Shown: piece after piece, positions 1-8,837 of the stretch
Layout: the number at the start of each line of letters is the position of its first letter
Numbering within the stretch: the first letter of the stretch is position 1
Assembly (NCBI RefSeq): GCF_001905885.1
Contig: NZ_LIYH01000007.1
Coordinates: 62,001 to 126,000, forward strand
Direction of reading: 5' to 3'
DNA: 64,000 nucleotides
DNA from: Streptomyces sp. CB03234
Lineage (GTDB): Bacteria > Actinomycetota > Actinomycetes > Streptomycetales > Streptomycetaceae
Translations under genes and position numbers: made by a program
Notes under the pieces: generated by a model
Database searches by the model: none
What the model saw: the letters and a program-made list of their open reading frames with translations, nothing else
What the model was told of the DNA's origin: nothing

Positions 1-1329
1 AGCGAGCAGCCACAGCGCAAGGAGCTGCGCTACTGGCTGGCCCGCGCCCGTGAGGGCACCGGCCGCAGCGCCGCCGCGCTCCCCCTGTACCGGGCCGTGC
101 ACCGGATCGACCCGGCCTTCATGGACACCGCCGCGCGGCTCGCGGCGATCGCCGAGTACGACGGGTTCGACGGCTCCGACGATCCGGCGGCGGACCTGGC
201 CTCGGCCTCCGTGACCTTGGCCGGCGTCGGTCAGGACACCATGGACCTCCCCGACGTCCCGGAAACCCCGCCCGGCGACGGGCTCCGCCTGGGCGGCGAG
301 CCGCAGCCGCCGGCTCAGCCCCCGCCTGTCGTCCCCCATGGCGTACGGGAGAAGGCGCCCGGGCCCGGCCGCCGGTCGCGCCCCGCGGCGTTCCCCGCCG
401 GTCCCACCGACCCGGCGCTGCTGGCGGAGGCGCTCGCCGAGCTGGAGCGCATGGTGGGCCTGGAACCGGTGAAGCGGCAGGTCAAGGCGCTCTCGGCACA
501 GCTGGAGATGGCGCGGTTGCGCGCCGGGCAGGGCCTTCCGGTGCAGCCGCCGAAACGTCACTTTGTCTTCTCCGGTCCCTCCGGCACCGGTAAGACGACG
601 GTCGCCAGGATCCTCGGCCGGGTCTTCTACGCCCTCGGGCTGCTCGGTGGCGACCATCTCGTGGAGGCCCAGCGCTCCGATCTGGTCGGGGAGTTCCTCG
701 GCCAGACCGCCGTGAAGGCCAACGAGCTGATCGACTCGGCGCTGGGCGGGGTGCTGTTCGTCGACGAGGCGTACTCCCTGTCCAACTCCGGATACAGCAA
801 GGGTGACGCGTACGGCGACGAGGCGCTTCAGGTGCTGCTCAAGCGTGCCGAGGACAACCGTGACCACCTGGTGGTCATCCTCGCCGGCTACCCGGAGGGC
901 ATGGACCGGCTGCTGGCTGCCAACCCGGGCCTGTCGTCCCGCTTCACCACGCGGGTCGACTTCCCCTCGTACCGGCCGCTCGAACTGACCGCGATCGGCG
1001 AGGTGCTGGCCGCGGCGAACGACGACGTGTGGGACGAGGAGGCCCTGGAGGAGCTGCGGTCCATCAGCGGCCACGTGGTGGACCAGGGCTGGATCGACGA
1101 GCTGGGCAACGGCCGGTTCCTGCGCACGCTGTACGAGAAGTCGTGCGCGTACCGCGACCTGCGGCTGTCCGGCTACGCCGTGACGCCCACCCGCGAGGAC
1201 CTCGCCACGCTGCGCCTGCCGGACCTGATGCAGGCGTACGGCGAGGTCCTCTCGGGCCGCGGCCCCACCCCGCGCGGCCCCCAGGACCCCCCGGGCGCGC
1301 CCGGCTCCCCCGGCCCGACGGGCTACTGA
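1..1329 (+). CDS. CbxX/CfqX (EccA-like) AAA+ ATPase, 5' end missing
   Basis: The frame is open from the first base of the window, so the N-terminus lies outside; 442 codons are visible before the TGA. The middle is Pro/Ala-rich and presumably a disordered linker. The last ~270 residues are one AAA+ module: Walker A GPSGTGKT, Walker B LFVDEAYSL, then a sensor region (VILAGYPEGMD) and an arginine-finger-like GLSSRF. This pattern is that of the CbxX/CfqX/SpoVK group, which also includes the type VII secretion ATPase EccA. No Esx or Ecc gene is visible, so a secretion role cannot be claimed. An in-frame GTG at 97 is only an internal candidate. The family call is firm; the function is unknown. Confidence 0.85.
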   Translation, partial: SEQPQRKELRYWLARAREGTGRSAAALPLYRAVHRIDPAFMDTAARLAAIAEYDGFDGSDDPAADLASASVTLAGVGQDTMDLPDVPETPPGDGLRLGGEPQPPAQPPPVVPHGVREKAPGPGRRSRPAAFPAGPTDPALLAEALAELERMVGLEPVKRQVKALSAQLEMARLRAGQGLPVQPPKRHFVFSGPSGTGKTTVARILGRVFYALGLLGGDHLVEAQRSDLVGEFLGQTAVKANELIDSALGGVLFVDEAYSLSNSGYSKGDAYGDEALQVLLKRAEDNRDHLVVILAGYPEGMDRLLAANPGLSSRFTTRVDFPSYRPLELTAIGEVLAAANDDVWDEEALEELRSISGHVVDQGWIDELGNGRFLRTLYEKSCAYRDLRLSGYAVTPTREDLATLRLPDLMQAYGEVLSGRGPTPRGPQDPPGAPGSPGPTGY

Positions 1330-1862
1330 CCGCACGGAGGAACCCCACCCGGGCCGGCCCATGACCCGACGCCCGACGGGCGGCGCGCCACGACACGCCC
1401 CGGCCCGGGCACCCCACGACACGGCGTGCCCCCGGCTGCACGGCCCCGCCCGACCGGCAAACCGACACAAGCGCGGCATGGCGCGAGCGCGTCACGGGCA
1501 CGCCACGGGCACGGCACAGGTGCGCGCGCGGGCGCGGCACGGCGCAGGTGCGGGCGCGGCCCAGTGCGGCACGGAAGCCGGCGCGGCACGGGCACGGGCA
1601 CGGCGCGGGCGCCGCACGGTCCAGTGCGGCGCGGGCGCGGCACGGCGCGGGCACAGCGCGGGCGCAGGCACAGCGCGGGCGCAGGCACAGCGCGGGCGCA
1701 GGCACAGCGCGGGTGCGGGGCACACCGCGGGTGCGGGGCACACCGCGGGCGTGCGGTGAGTGCCGCAGGGTGCGCACCGGTTGCGGCGGCGCCGGGCCGG
1801 CCGGTGGTGACCGGCGGCCCGGGCCGATCGGCGCGGCGCCCGGGCAGGAGCCGCGCCGCCGG
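1330..1862. other. Non-coding low-complexity gap
   Basis: This 533-base stretch lies between two convergent genes. It is composed almost wholly of GC-rich degenerate repeats of GGCACG/GCGGGC type. Open frames exist on both strands, but they give only Ala/Arg/Gly/Pro repeats with no domain and are read as compositional artefacts. No clean intrinsic terminator stands out, although several small GC hairpins are possible near 1355-1390. Confidence 0.6.
1652..1750. repeat. Tandem 17/18-bp repeat array
   Basis: Three near-identical 17-bp units (CACAGCGCGGGCGCAGG) start at 1652, 1669 and 1686. They are followed by 18-bp variants at 1703 and 1721 (CACAGCGCGGGTGCGGGG and CACACCGCGGGTGCGGGG) and a partial copy. 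More degenerate related sequence extends back to about 1490. It sits in the gap between convergent genes. No protein-coding role is apparent. Confidence 0.85.
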
Positions 1863-3029
1863 TCAGGCGGTGAGGACGCCCTGGGCCGGGCCCGGGTCGG
1901 CGGTCGGCTCACGGATACCGGCCGGGGCGGCAGCGGTGGACCGGTCCGTGGCCGGGCCCGCGGCGGGCGGGGTGACCGCGGGGGCCAGGGGCGTGGCCGC
2001 GCGGTGCGCGGGGTCGCGGACCTCGCCGACCAGCATTTCCAGGACGTCCTCCAGCGCGACCAGGCCCAGGACCCGCCCCGACGCGTCGGCGACCTGGGCC
2101 AGGTGCGTGGCCGCACGGCGCATGACCGTAAGGGCGTCGTCGAGCGGCAGCTCGGCCCGCAGCGTGGCCATCGGGCGCCACACGTGCTGCGGTACGGCCC
2201 GGTCGGCGTCCTCCAGGTCCAGCACGTCCTTGACGTGCACGAAGCCCATGAAGACGCCGCCCCCGCCCTCCGCGCACACCGGGAAGCGGGAGTACCCGGT
2301 GCGGACGGTGAGCTCCTCGACCTCGGCCGGGGTGACCGACGGGGTGACCGTCACCAGGGACGTACGGGGGATGAGGACGTCGGAGACGGGGCGGCTGCCC
2401 AGTTCCAGGGCGTCCTCCAGCCGCTCCTGCTCGGCCGGGTCGAGCAGCCCGGCCTGGCCCGCGTCCTCGACGAGCCGGCCGAGCTGGGCGCTGGTGAACA
2501 CCGCCTCCACCTCGTCCTTCGGCTCCACCCCGAAGGCCTTCAGCACCAGCCGGGAGCACGCGCCGAGCGCCGCCGTCACCGGGCGGCACAGCCGGGCGAA
2601 GCCGACGAGCCCGGGGCTGAGCCACAGCGCGGTCTTCTCCGGCGCCGCCATGGCGAGGTTCTTCGGCAGCATCTCGCCGATGACGAGGTGCAGGAAGACC
2701 ACCACGGCCAGCGCGATGACGTAGCCCAGTGGATGGATCAGGCCCTCGGGCAGGTGCACGGCGTGGAAGACGGGTTCCAGCAGGTGCGCCACCGTCGGTT
2801 CGGCGACCGCGCCGAGGGTGAGGGAGCAGACGGTGATGCCGAACTGCGCGGCGGCCATCATCTGCGGCAGGTTCTCCAGGCCGTACAGGACCTGGCGGGC
2901 CCGCTTGGATCCGGGGCCGAGCGGCTCGATCTGGCTGCGGCGTACGGAGACGAGGGCGAACTCGGCGCCCACGAAGAAGCCGTTCGCGAGCACCAGCAGC
3001 CCCGCGAAGAGCAGTTGGAGGACGCTCAC
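1863..3029 (-). CDS. DUF21/CBS-pair membrane protein (CNNM/CorC family), short form
   Basis: A 388-residue membrane protein. The DUF21 transmembrane domain covers about residues 1-190 (start MSVLQLLFAGLLVLANGFF, conserved GAEFALVSVRRS and IGEMLPKN) and is followed by a cytoplasmic CBS pair to about residue 330. The C-terminal CorC_HlyC domain of the neighbouring paralogue is absent, replaced by an Ala/Pro-rich tail. The GTG start at 3029 overlaps the TGA of the upstream gene by the GTGA pattern, which fixes the start; longer forms run into shadow sequence. CNNM/CorC proteins are linked to Mg2+/Co2+ transport or tolerance. The ion is not readable here. Confidence 0.9.
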   Translation of the reverse strand: MSVLQLLFAGLLVLANGFFVGAEFALVSVRRSQIEPLGPGSKRARQVLYGLENLPQMMAAAQFGITVCSLTLGAVAEPTVAHLLEPVFHAVHLPEGLIHPLGYVIALAVVVFLHLVIGEMLPKNLAMAAPEKTALWLSPGLVGFARLCRPVTAALGACSRLVLKAFGVEPKDEVEAVFTSAQLGRLVEDAGQAGLLDPAEQERLEDALELGSRPVSDVLIPRTSLVTVTPSVTPAEVEELTVRTGYSRFPVCAEGGGGVFMGFVHVKDVLDLEDADRAVPQHVWRPMATLRAELPLDDALTVMRRAATHLAQVADASGRVLGLVALEDVLEMLVGEVRDPAHRAATPLAPAVTPPAAGPATDRSTAAAPAGIREPTADPGPAQGVLTA

Positions 3030-4360
3030 CGGGCCGCCTCCAGCACGGCGTCGGCCGTACGGACCAGGCGGACGCGCTCGGCGCGGTACCGGTCCACCTG
3101 GCGTACGGAGAGACGCCAGCCGGGCAGTTCGGCGCGGTCGCCCGGGGCCGGGATGCGGCCGAGCAGGTCGGCGACGAGCCCGGCGACGGTCTCGTACGGC
3201 CCGTCGGGGACGTCGAGGCCTATCCGCTTCAGGGTGTGGACGCGGCAGCTGCCGTCGGCCTCCCACGCGGGGTGGCCGTCCTCGGCGGCGACGGCGGCCA
3301 GTTCGGGCAGGTCGTCGCCCTCGGCGTCGTGCTCGTCGCGGACCTCGCCGACGAGCTCCTCGACGATGTCCTCCAGGGTGACCACGCCGGCCGTGCCGCC
3401 GTACTCGTCGACGACGACGGCGATCGGCTGCTCGCTGCGCAGCCGCTCCAGGAGCGCCTGGGCGGGCAGCGTCTCGGGGACGAGCAGCGGCGGGACGGCG
3501 ACCCGGCCCACCGGCGTACGCAGCCGCTCGTGCGCGGGCACGGCGAGCGCGTCCTTCAGGTGGACCATGCCGACGATCTCGTCGATGCGTTCCCGGTACA
3601 CCGGGAAGCGGGAAAGGCCGGTGGCCCGGGTCAGGTTGACGACGTCGGCGGCGGTGGCGTCGGTCCGCAGCGCGTTGACCTTCACGCGCGGGGTCATCAC
3701 GTGCTGCGCGGTCAGCCCGCCCAGAGACAGTGTCCGTACGAAGAGGTCGGCCGTGTCCTGTTCGAGGGCGCCGGCCCGCGCCGAGTGCCGGGCGAGCGAG
3801 ACCAGCTCGCCGGGCGTACGGGCGGAGGCGAGCTCCTCGGTGGGCTCGACGCCCAAGCGCCGCACGAGACGGTTGGCGGCGGCGTTGAGCAGGGTGATGA
3901 CCGGCCGGAAGGCGGACGAGAACAGGGTTTGCGGCCCGGCGACGAACCGCGCGACCTGCAGGGGCCGGGAGACGGCCCAGTTCTTGGGGACCAGCTCGCC
4001 GATCACCATCTGGACGGCGGACGCGCCCAGCATGCCGATGGCCACCGCGACGCCGGAGACGGCCCCTTCGGGCAGTCCGGTCGCGGTGAGGGGCCCGTCG
4101 AGGAGCTGCGCGAGCGCGGGCTCGGCGAGCATGCCGACGACGAGTGAGGTGATGGTGATGCCCAGCTGGGTGCCGGACAGCTGGAACGACAGCTCCCGCA
4201 GGGCCTTGACGACCGTACGGGCCCGGCGGTCGCCCTCGGCGGCGGCGCGTTCGGCGTCCGCCCGCTCCACGGTGACGAGCCCGAACTCTGCCGCCACGAA
4301 GAAGCCGTTGGCGAGGATCAGGAGGAATGCCGCGGTGAGCAGCAGGAGGGGGGTGGTCAT
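3026..4360 (-). CDS. DUF21/CBS-pair/CorC_HlyC protein (CNNM family)
   Basis: 444 residues: DUF21 membrane domain (~1-200; FFVAAEFGLVTVERADAER and VIGELVPKNWA), CBS pair (~215-335; MTPRVKVNALRTDAT and VVVDEYGGTAGVVTLEDIVEE) and a C-terminal CorC_HlyC domain (~360-430). It is the first gene of a two-gene unit with its shorter paralogue, so the two may form a heteromeric divalent-cation efflux or homeostasis protein. Older annotations call this family hemolysin; nothing here supports toxin activity. The upstream gap 4361-4595 should hold the promoter, but I cannot place one with confidence. Confidence 0.92.
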   Translation of the reverse strand: MTTPLLLLTAAFLLILANGFFVAAEFGLVTVERADAERAAAEGDRRARTVVKALRELSFQLSGTQLGITITSLVVGMLAEPALAQLLDGPLTATGLPEGAVSGVAVAIGMLGASAVQMVIGELVPKNWAVSRPLQVARFVAGPQTLFSSAFRPVITLLNAAANRLVRRLGVEPTEELASARTPGELVSLARHSARAGALEQDTADLFVRTLSLGGLTAQHVMTPRVKVNALRTDATAADVVNLTRATGLSRFPVYRERIDEIVGMVHLKDALAVPAHERLRTPVGRVAVPPLLVPETLPAQALLERLRSEQPIAVVVDEYGGTAGVVTLEDIVEELVGEVRDEHDAEGDDLPELAAVAAEDGHPAWEADGSCRVHTLKRIGLDVPDGPYETVAGLVADLLGRIPAPGDRAELPGWRLSVRQVDRYRAERVRLVRTADAVLEAAR

Positions 4361-4486
4361 GCCGCCGCCTCCTCGGAGGGGGCGGCGCAGGTACTACCGG
4401 ACGATCCGTCCATTGCTGGAGGGAATCACTCCTCGGGTCGCAGGTGCCTCGCCGGCCTGGTGGTGCGTGTGCTGCCGTATGCGCGA

Positions 4487-4513
4487 GGCGGTGGCGCGCT
4501 CGGCGCCACCGCC
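4487..4513 (-). terminator. Hairpin after the his/PH-domain transcript
   Basis: A perfect 11-bp inverted repeat (GGCGGTGGCGC, 4487-4497; complement 4503-4513) with a 5-nt loop lies 82 bases beyond the stop of the PH-domain gene. There is no U-tract, which is common for Streptomyces terminators. It could also affect transcription entering the CNNM genes. Confidence 0.5.
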
Positions 4514-4595
4514 ATAAGAGTAATCACGCCTGCCCCTGGTGGGGCAGAGGGTCGGCGCCCGAACGGGCGACATGCCCGGTCGTGGGACCGCCCGC

Positions 4596-5048
4596 TCAGG
4601 CGGCGTCGGTGCCGGTGCCGCGGGCCTCCGCGAGCGCGCGCAGCGCCCGTGCGTCACGGATGGCCTGCTGCTTGCCGATGCCGGGCTGGATGCCCAGCGC
4701 GGGCATGCTGGTGCCGTCGCTCAGGTCGAGGAAGACCCAGGGGTCGCCCTCGCGCAGGTTCACCTGGAGGATCTCGGCCCATGCCAGGCGGCGCGTCCGG
4801 GTGAGGTTGACGACGGTGACGCCCTCGTCGTCGGCGACGACCTTGGGGCGGCTGAGGAGCGCCAGGACGCCGAAGAAGAGCGCCGCGGTGAAGACGAAGC
4901 TCACGCGCTCCCCCGCGCCGAGCTTCTCCAGCATCAGGGCGACGGCCGTGATGGTCACGAACATCACCGTGCCCACGGTCAGCAGGACGGCCCGGGTCCG
5001 GGTCGGCCGGAAGGTGACCGGCAGGGCGGGGACGTGGGGGTCGGACAT
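4596..5048 (-). CDS. Small PH-domain membrane protein
   Basis: 150 residues. Two hydrophobic segments at about 20-38 and 50-66 are followed by a bacterial PH-like domain (VVADDEGVTVVNLTRTRRLAWAEI and PWVFLDL). Proteins of this type (bPH_6) commonly sit next to hisG in streptomycetes; their function is unknown. The ATG at 5048 is the only sensible start, because the 108-bp repeat immediately upstream gives no start codon in this frame. The gene is 142 bases downstream of hisG and probably cotranscribed with it. Confidence 0.8.
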   Translation of the reverse strand: MSDPHVPALPVTFRPTRTRAVLLTVGTVMFVTITAVALMLEKLGAGERVSFVFTAALFFGVLALLSRPKVVADDEGVTVVNLTRTRRLAWAEILQVNLREGDPWVFLDLSDGTSMPALGIQPGIGKQQAIRDARALRALAEARGTGTDAA

Positions 5049-5068
5049 CTGTCGGTACCGATTCCGCT

Positions 5069-5176
<108 letters not shown>

Positions 5177-5190
5177 TTGGGAGCCGGGTC

Positions 5191-6039
5191 CTAGAGGCGG
5201 CAGGCGTGGATCTCGGTCGTCAGGATGGCGCGCGCCCCCAGGGCGTACAGGTCGTCCATGATCCGCTGTGCCTCCCTGGCGGGGACCATCGCGCGGACGG
5301 CGACCCAGCCCTCGTTGTGCAGCGGCGAGACGGTCGGGGACTCCAGGCCGGGGGTGAGGGCGACGGCCTGCTCCAGGTGCTCGGCGCGGCAGTCGTAGTC
5401 CATCATCACGTACGAACGGGCCACCAGGACGCCCTGGAGGCGGCGCAGGAACTGCTGCACCTTCGGGTCGTCGGCGGGGGCGCCGGTGCGGCGGATGACG
5501 ACGGCCTCGGACTTGAGGATCGGCTCGCCGATGACCTCCAGGCCCGCGTTGCGCAGCGAGGTGCCGGTCTCCACGACGTCGGCGATGATCTGGGCGACGC
5601 CGAGTTCGATGGCGGTCTCGACCGCGCCGTCGAGGTGGACGACGGACGCGTCGATCCCCTGGTCGGCGAGGTGCTTGGCGACGATGCCCTCGTAGGAGGT
5701 GGCGATCGTCATGCCGCCGAAGTCGGCGGGGCCGCTCGCGGTGCCGGGCTTGGTGGCGTACCGGAAGGTGGAGCGGGCGAAGCCGAGCTGGAGGATCTCC
5801 TCGGCGTTGGCGCCGGAGTCCAGCAGCAGGTCGCGGCCGGTGATGCCGATGTCGAGCTTGCCGGAGCTGACGTAGATGGCGATGTCGCGGGGGCGGAGGT
5901 AGAAGAACTCGACCTCGTTCTCCGGGTCGACCATCACCAGCTCTTTGGACTCCTTGCGCTGCTGGTAGCCGGCCTCATGGAGCATCGCCGACGCAGGTCC
6001 GGACAGTGAACCCTTGTTGGGGACGGCGATGCGCAGCAT
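5191..6039 (-). CDS. hisG: ATP phosphoribosyltransferase, long form
   Basis: The first enzyme of histidine synthesis, condensing ATP and PRPP to phosphoribosyl-ATP. At 282 residues it is the long, hexameric form with a C-terminal ACT-like regulatory domain (HisG_C, about residues 205-282) for histidine feedback. The start MLRIAVPNKGSLSGPA is typical, and the PRPP-binding stretch includes VVETGTSLRNAGL. It follows hisE by 52 bases and ends in TAG just before the 36-bp repeat. The two genes form a split his locus attached to the rib operon rather than to the main his cluster. Confidence 0.97.
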   Translation of the reverse strand: MLRIAVPNKGSLSGPASAMLHEAGYQQRKESKELVMVDPENEVEFFYLRPRDIAIYVSSGKLDIGITGRDLLLDSGANAEEILQLGFARSTFRYATKPGTASGPADFGGMTIATSYEGIVAKHLADQGIDASVVHLDGAVETAIELGVAQIIADVVETGTSLRNAGLEVIGEPILKSEAVVIRRTGAPADDPKVQQFLRRLQGVLVARSYVMMDYDCRAEHLEQAVALTPGLESPTVSPLHNEGWVAVRAMVPAREAQRIMDDLYALGARAILTTEIHACRL

Positions 6040-6091
6040 GGGGTGGGCTTCCTAACTGTGAAAAGGAGGTTCTGGGTGGAAGGGGGTGGGC

Positions 6092-6364
6092 TCAGAGGTG
6101 GGCGTAGACGTCGTCGAGCGAGATCCCGCGGGCGACCATCATCACCTGGACGTGGTACAGCAGCTGCGAGATCTCCTCGGCGGCGGCTTCCTTGCCCTCG
6201 TACTCGGCGGCCATCCAGACCTCGGCGGCCTCCTCGACGACCTTCTTGCCGATGGCATGGACGCCCTTGTCCACCAGCTCGGCGGTGCGGGAGGTGGCGG
6301 GGTCGCCGGTCTTGGCCTTGAGCTCCAGCTCGGCGAAGAGCTCTTCGAAGGTTTTGTTCGCCAT
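6092..6364 (-). CDS. hisE: Phosphoribosyl-ATP pyrophosphohydrolase
   Basis: 90 residues, the normal size for a stand-alone HisE of the MazG-like all-alpha NTP pyrophosphatase fold. It catalyses the second step of histidine synthesis, phosphoribosyl-ATP to phosphoribosyl-AMP. The motif KKVVEEAAEVWMAA followed by EEISQLLYHVQVMM carries the metal-binding acidic residues. The ATG at 6364 gives MANKTFEEL. It lies 35 bases after ribH and 52 before hisG, so it is probably on the rib transcript. Confidence 0.95.
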   Translation of the reverse strand: MANKTFEELFAELELKAKTGDPATSRTAELVDKGVHAIGKKVVEEAAEVWMAAEYEGKEAAAEEISQLLYHVQVMMVARGISLDDVYAHL

Positions 6365-6399
6365 GATGGTCCTAAGAGTACGGGGTGGGGCGTGCCCAC

Positions 6400-6885
6400 T
6401 CAGCGCCAGGGTTCGCTGACCGTGCGCAGTGTGGTGGCGGTGGCGACGGCGGCGGTGACCGCCTCGTGGCCCTTGTCCTCGTTCGAGCCCTCCAGGCCGG
6501 CCCGGTCCAGGGCCTGCTCCTCGGTGTCGCAGGTGAGGACGCCGAAGCCGACGGGGACGCCGGTGTCGACGGAGACCTGGACGAGGCCCTGGGTGACGCC
6601 CTGGCACACGTACTCGAAGTGGGGGGTGCCGCCCCGGATGACGACGCCGAGCGCGACGATCGCGTCGTAGCCGCGGCCGGCGAGGACCTTGGCGACGACC
6701 GGGAGCTCGAAGCTGCCGGGGACCCGGAGCAGGGTCGGCTCGTCGATGCCGAGCTCGTGCAGGGCGCGCAGGGCACCGTCGACGAGGCCGTCCATGATCT
6801 TCTCGTGCCACTGCGCCGCGATCACGGCGACCCGGAGGTCGCCGCAGTTCTTCACGCTCAGTTCGGGTGCGCCCTTGCCGCTCAC
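6400..6885 (-). CDS. ribH: 6,7-dimethyl-8-ribityllumazine synthase
   Basis: 161 residues. Condenses 5-amino-6-ribitylamino-uracil with 3,4-dihydroxy-2-butanone 4-phosphate. Family motifs are present: VPGSFELPVVAK, the substrate loop ALGVVIRGGTPHFEYV with its catalytic histidine, and GVLTCDTEEQALDRAG. It starts with GTG at 6885 after a GAGGAG-type ribosome-binding site. It follows ribBA by 36 bases and is the last rib gene before hisE. Confidence 0.97.
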   Translation of the reverse strand: MSGKGAPELSVKNCGDLRVAVIAAQWHEKIMDGLVDGALRALHELGIDEPTLLRVPGSFELPVVAKVLAGRGYDAIVALGVVIRGGTPHFEYVCQGVTQGLVQVSVDTGVPVGFGVLTCDTEEQALDRAGLEGSNEDKGHEAVTAAVATATTLRTVSEPWR

Positions 6886-6921
6886 GTGCGTACTCTCCTC
6901 GGTGCTCTTGCTTGCTCGGAC

Positions 6922-8202
6922 TTACTGGTTGTTGCAGGGCGACGCGCCGGCGACGGCGTCGAGCCAGGGAAGGTCGTGGCCCATCCGGTCGCGCTTGGTG
7001 CGCAGGTAGCGGAGGTTGTGCTCGCCCGCCTGGACGGGCATGGGCTCGCGGCCGGTCACGTCCAGTCCGTACCGGACCAGCGCGGCGACCTTGTCGGGGT
7101 TGTTGGTCATCAGCCTCAGGCTGCGTACGCCGAGGTCGGCGAGCATCTGGGCGCCGGCGGCGTAGTCGCGGGCGTCGGCGGGCAGGCCGAGCTCCAGGTT
7201 GGCGTCGAGGGTGTCGTGGCCGCGCTCCTGGAGTTCGTAGGCGCGCAGCTTGGACAGCAGGCCGATGCCGCGGCCCTCGTGGCCCCGGAGGTAGACGACG
7301 ACGCCGCGGCCGGCCTCGGTGATCCGCTCCATGGAGGCCTGGAGCTGGGGGCCGCAGTCGCAGCGCAGGGAGTGGAAGATGTCGCCGGTCAGGCACTCGG
7401 AGTGGACGCGGACGAGGACGTCCTCGCCGTCGCCGATGTCGCCGTGGACGAGCGCGATGTGCTCGACGCCGTCGACGGTGGAGCGGTAGCCGTACGCGGT
7501 GTACTCGCCGTGCGCGGTCGGCAGCCGCACCTCGGCCTCGCGGCGGACGGTGGGCTCGCTGCTGCGCCGGTAGGCGATGAGGTCCTCGATCGAGATGATC
7601 GTCAGGCCGTGCTTGCGGGCGAAGGGGACCAGTTCGGGCAGCCGCAGCATGACGCCGTCCTCGCCGGCGATCTCGACGATCGCGCCGGCCGGGCGGAGCC
7701 CGGCGAGCCGGGCCAGGTCGACGGCGGCCTCGGTGTGGCCGTTGCGCACGAGGACGCCGCCGGGCTGGGCGCGCAGCGGGAAGACGTGGCCGGGGCGGAC
7801 GAAGTCGGTGGGCTCGGCGTCGCCGCTCGCGAGGAGCTGGAGGGTGGTGGCGCGGTCGGCGGCGGAGATGCCGGTGGTGACGCCGTGGGCGGGGGCGGCG
7901 TCGACGGAGACGGTGAAGGCCGTCTTCATGGACTCGGTGTTGTCGCCGACCATCTGCGGGAGCTGGAGGCGGTCCAGTTCGTCGCCCTCCATGGGGGCGC
8001 AGATCAGGCCGCGGCACTCGCTCATCATGAAGGCGACGATCTCGGGGGTGGCCTTCTCGGCGGCGATGACGAGGTCGCCCTCGTTCTCGCGGTCCTCGTC
8101 GTCGACGACCACGACGGGGCGGCCGGCGGCGATGTCGCGGATGGCCTGCTCGACGGGGTCGAGGGCGAGGTCCGTGGCGTCCCAGATGGGGAGGGCGGTC
8201 AT
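6922..8202 (-). CDS. ribBA: Bifunctional DHBP synthase / GTP cyclohydrolase II
   Basis: 426 residues with two enzymes fused. The N-terminal ~205 residues are 3,4-dihydroxy-2-butanone 4-phosphate synthase (acidic metal motif VVDDEDRENEGDL, then HGVTTGISAADR). The C-terminal half is GTP cyclohydrolase II with the zinc motif CLTGDIFHSLRCDC and catalytic segment LRGHEGRGIGL. Together they supply both precursors of riboflavin. The ATG at 8202 overlaps the ribM stop as ATGA, so a longer reading with an upstream start is not used. Confidence 0.97.
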   Translation of the reverse strand: MTALPIWDATDLALDPVEQAIRDIAAGRPVVVVDDEDRENEGDLVIAAEKATPEIVAFMMSECRGLICAPMEGDELDRLQLPQMVGDNTESMKTAFTVSVDAAPAHGVTTGISAADRATTLQLLASGDAEPTDFVRPGHVFPLRAQPGGVLVRNGHTEAAVDLARLAGLRPAGAIVEIAGEDGVMLRLPELVPFARKHGLTIISIEDLIAYRRSSEPTVRREAEVRLPTAHGEYTAYGYRSTVDGVEHIALVHGDIGDGEDVLVRVHSECLTGDIFHSLRCDCGPQLQASMERITEAGRGVVVYLRGHEGRGIGLLSKLRAYELQERGHDTLDANLELGLPADARDYAAGAQMLADLGVRSLRLMTNNPDKVAALVRYGLDVTGREPMPVQAGEHNLRYLRTKRDRMGHDLPWLDAVAGASPCNNQ

Positions 8203-8837
8203 GCGGGTGCTCCTTCCAGGGCGGACTCGCTCGCGCGGGAGCGCAGCCACCAGTCGCGCAGGCCCCACAGGACGAGCGCACCGTAGATGACGTAGACGAA
8301 GCCGGAGAAGGCGTAGCCGTTGGCGAAGTTGAGCGGTACGCCGACGAGGTCGACGAGCAGCCAGGCGAACCAGAACTCGACCATGCCGCGGGCCTGGGCG
8401 TACATGGCGACCAGCGTGCCGACGAAGATGTACGCGTCGGGCCACGGGTCCCAGGACAGCGTCGGGTAGGCGGTGAACAGGCCGCCGACGGCGAGGGTGC
8501 CGAGGAGGGCGCCGCCCGCCATGATGCCGCGCTCGCGCCAGGTGGCGAAGCGTACGGTGATCGAGCCGTCGTCGTCCTTCTGCCGGCCGCGGGTCCACTG
8601 CCACCAGCCCCAGGCGGCGACCGCCATGACCACGACCTGCTTGCCCGCGCTGCCGGTGAGGTGGCCGGCGAAGGCGGCGAAGAGGATGAGACCGGCGGCG
8701 AACTGCGCGGGCCAGGTGAGGACGGAGCGGCGCCAGCCGAGGGCGAGGGCGATCAGGCCGATCGTGTTGCCGATCATGTCGGACCAGATGATGTGCTGGC
8801 CGAACGCGGTGAAGGCCTCGGAGTTGAGCCAGTTCAC
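8199..8837 (-). CDS. ribM: PnuC-family riboflavin transporter
   Basis: 212 residues and strongly hydrophobic, with about six to seven membrane segments. PnuC-family features include the Trp-rich WGWWQWTRGR stretch and a GWRRSVLTWP segment. Family members embedded in actinobacterial rib operons (RibM/PnuX; shown for Streptomyces davaonensis and Corynebacterium) carry riboflavin and roseoflavin rather than nicotinamide riboside. Location between ribE and ribBA under an FMN riboswitch supports that here. The GTG start at 8837 overlaps the ribE stop (GTGA). Substrate is inferred from context and family. Confidence 0.88.
   Translation of the reverse strand: MNWLNSEAFTAFGQHIIWSDMIGNTIGLIALALGWRRSVLTWPAQFAAGLILFAAFAGHLTGSAGKQVVVMAVAAWGWWQWTRGRQKDDDGSITVRFATWRERGIMAGGALLGTLAVGGLFTAYPTLSWDPWPDAYIFVGTLVAMYAQARGMVEFWFAWLLVDLVGVPLNFANGYAFSGFVYVIYGALVLWGLRDWWLRSRASESALEGAPA

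Noticed and set aside
1652..1750. CRISPR array
   Set aside because: Repeats are contiguous without unique spacers and there are no cas genes in the window.
3026..4360. Hemolysin
   Set aside because: The older family name is misleading; DUF21-CBS-CorC domains indicate a cation-related membrane protein.
1548..4517. Very long plus-strand open frame (989 codons) and similar long frames opposite other genes
   Set aside because: It is antisense to the two CNNM genes, gives Arg/Gly/Pro/Ser-rich sequence without domains, and arises from the high third-position GC. The minus-strand readings carry clear families.
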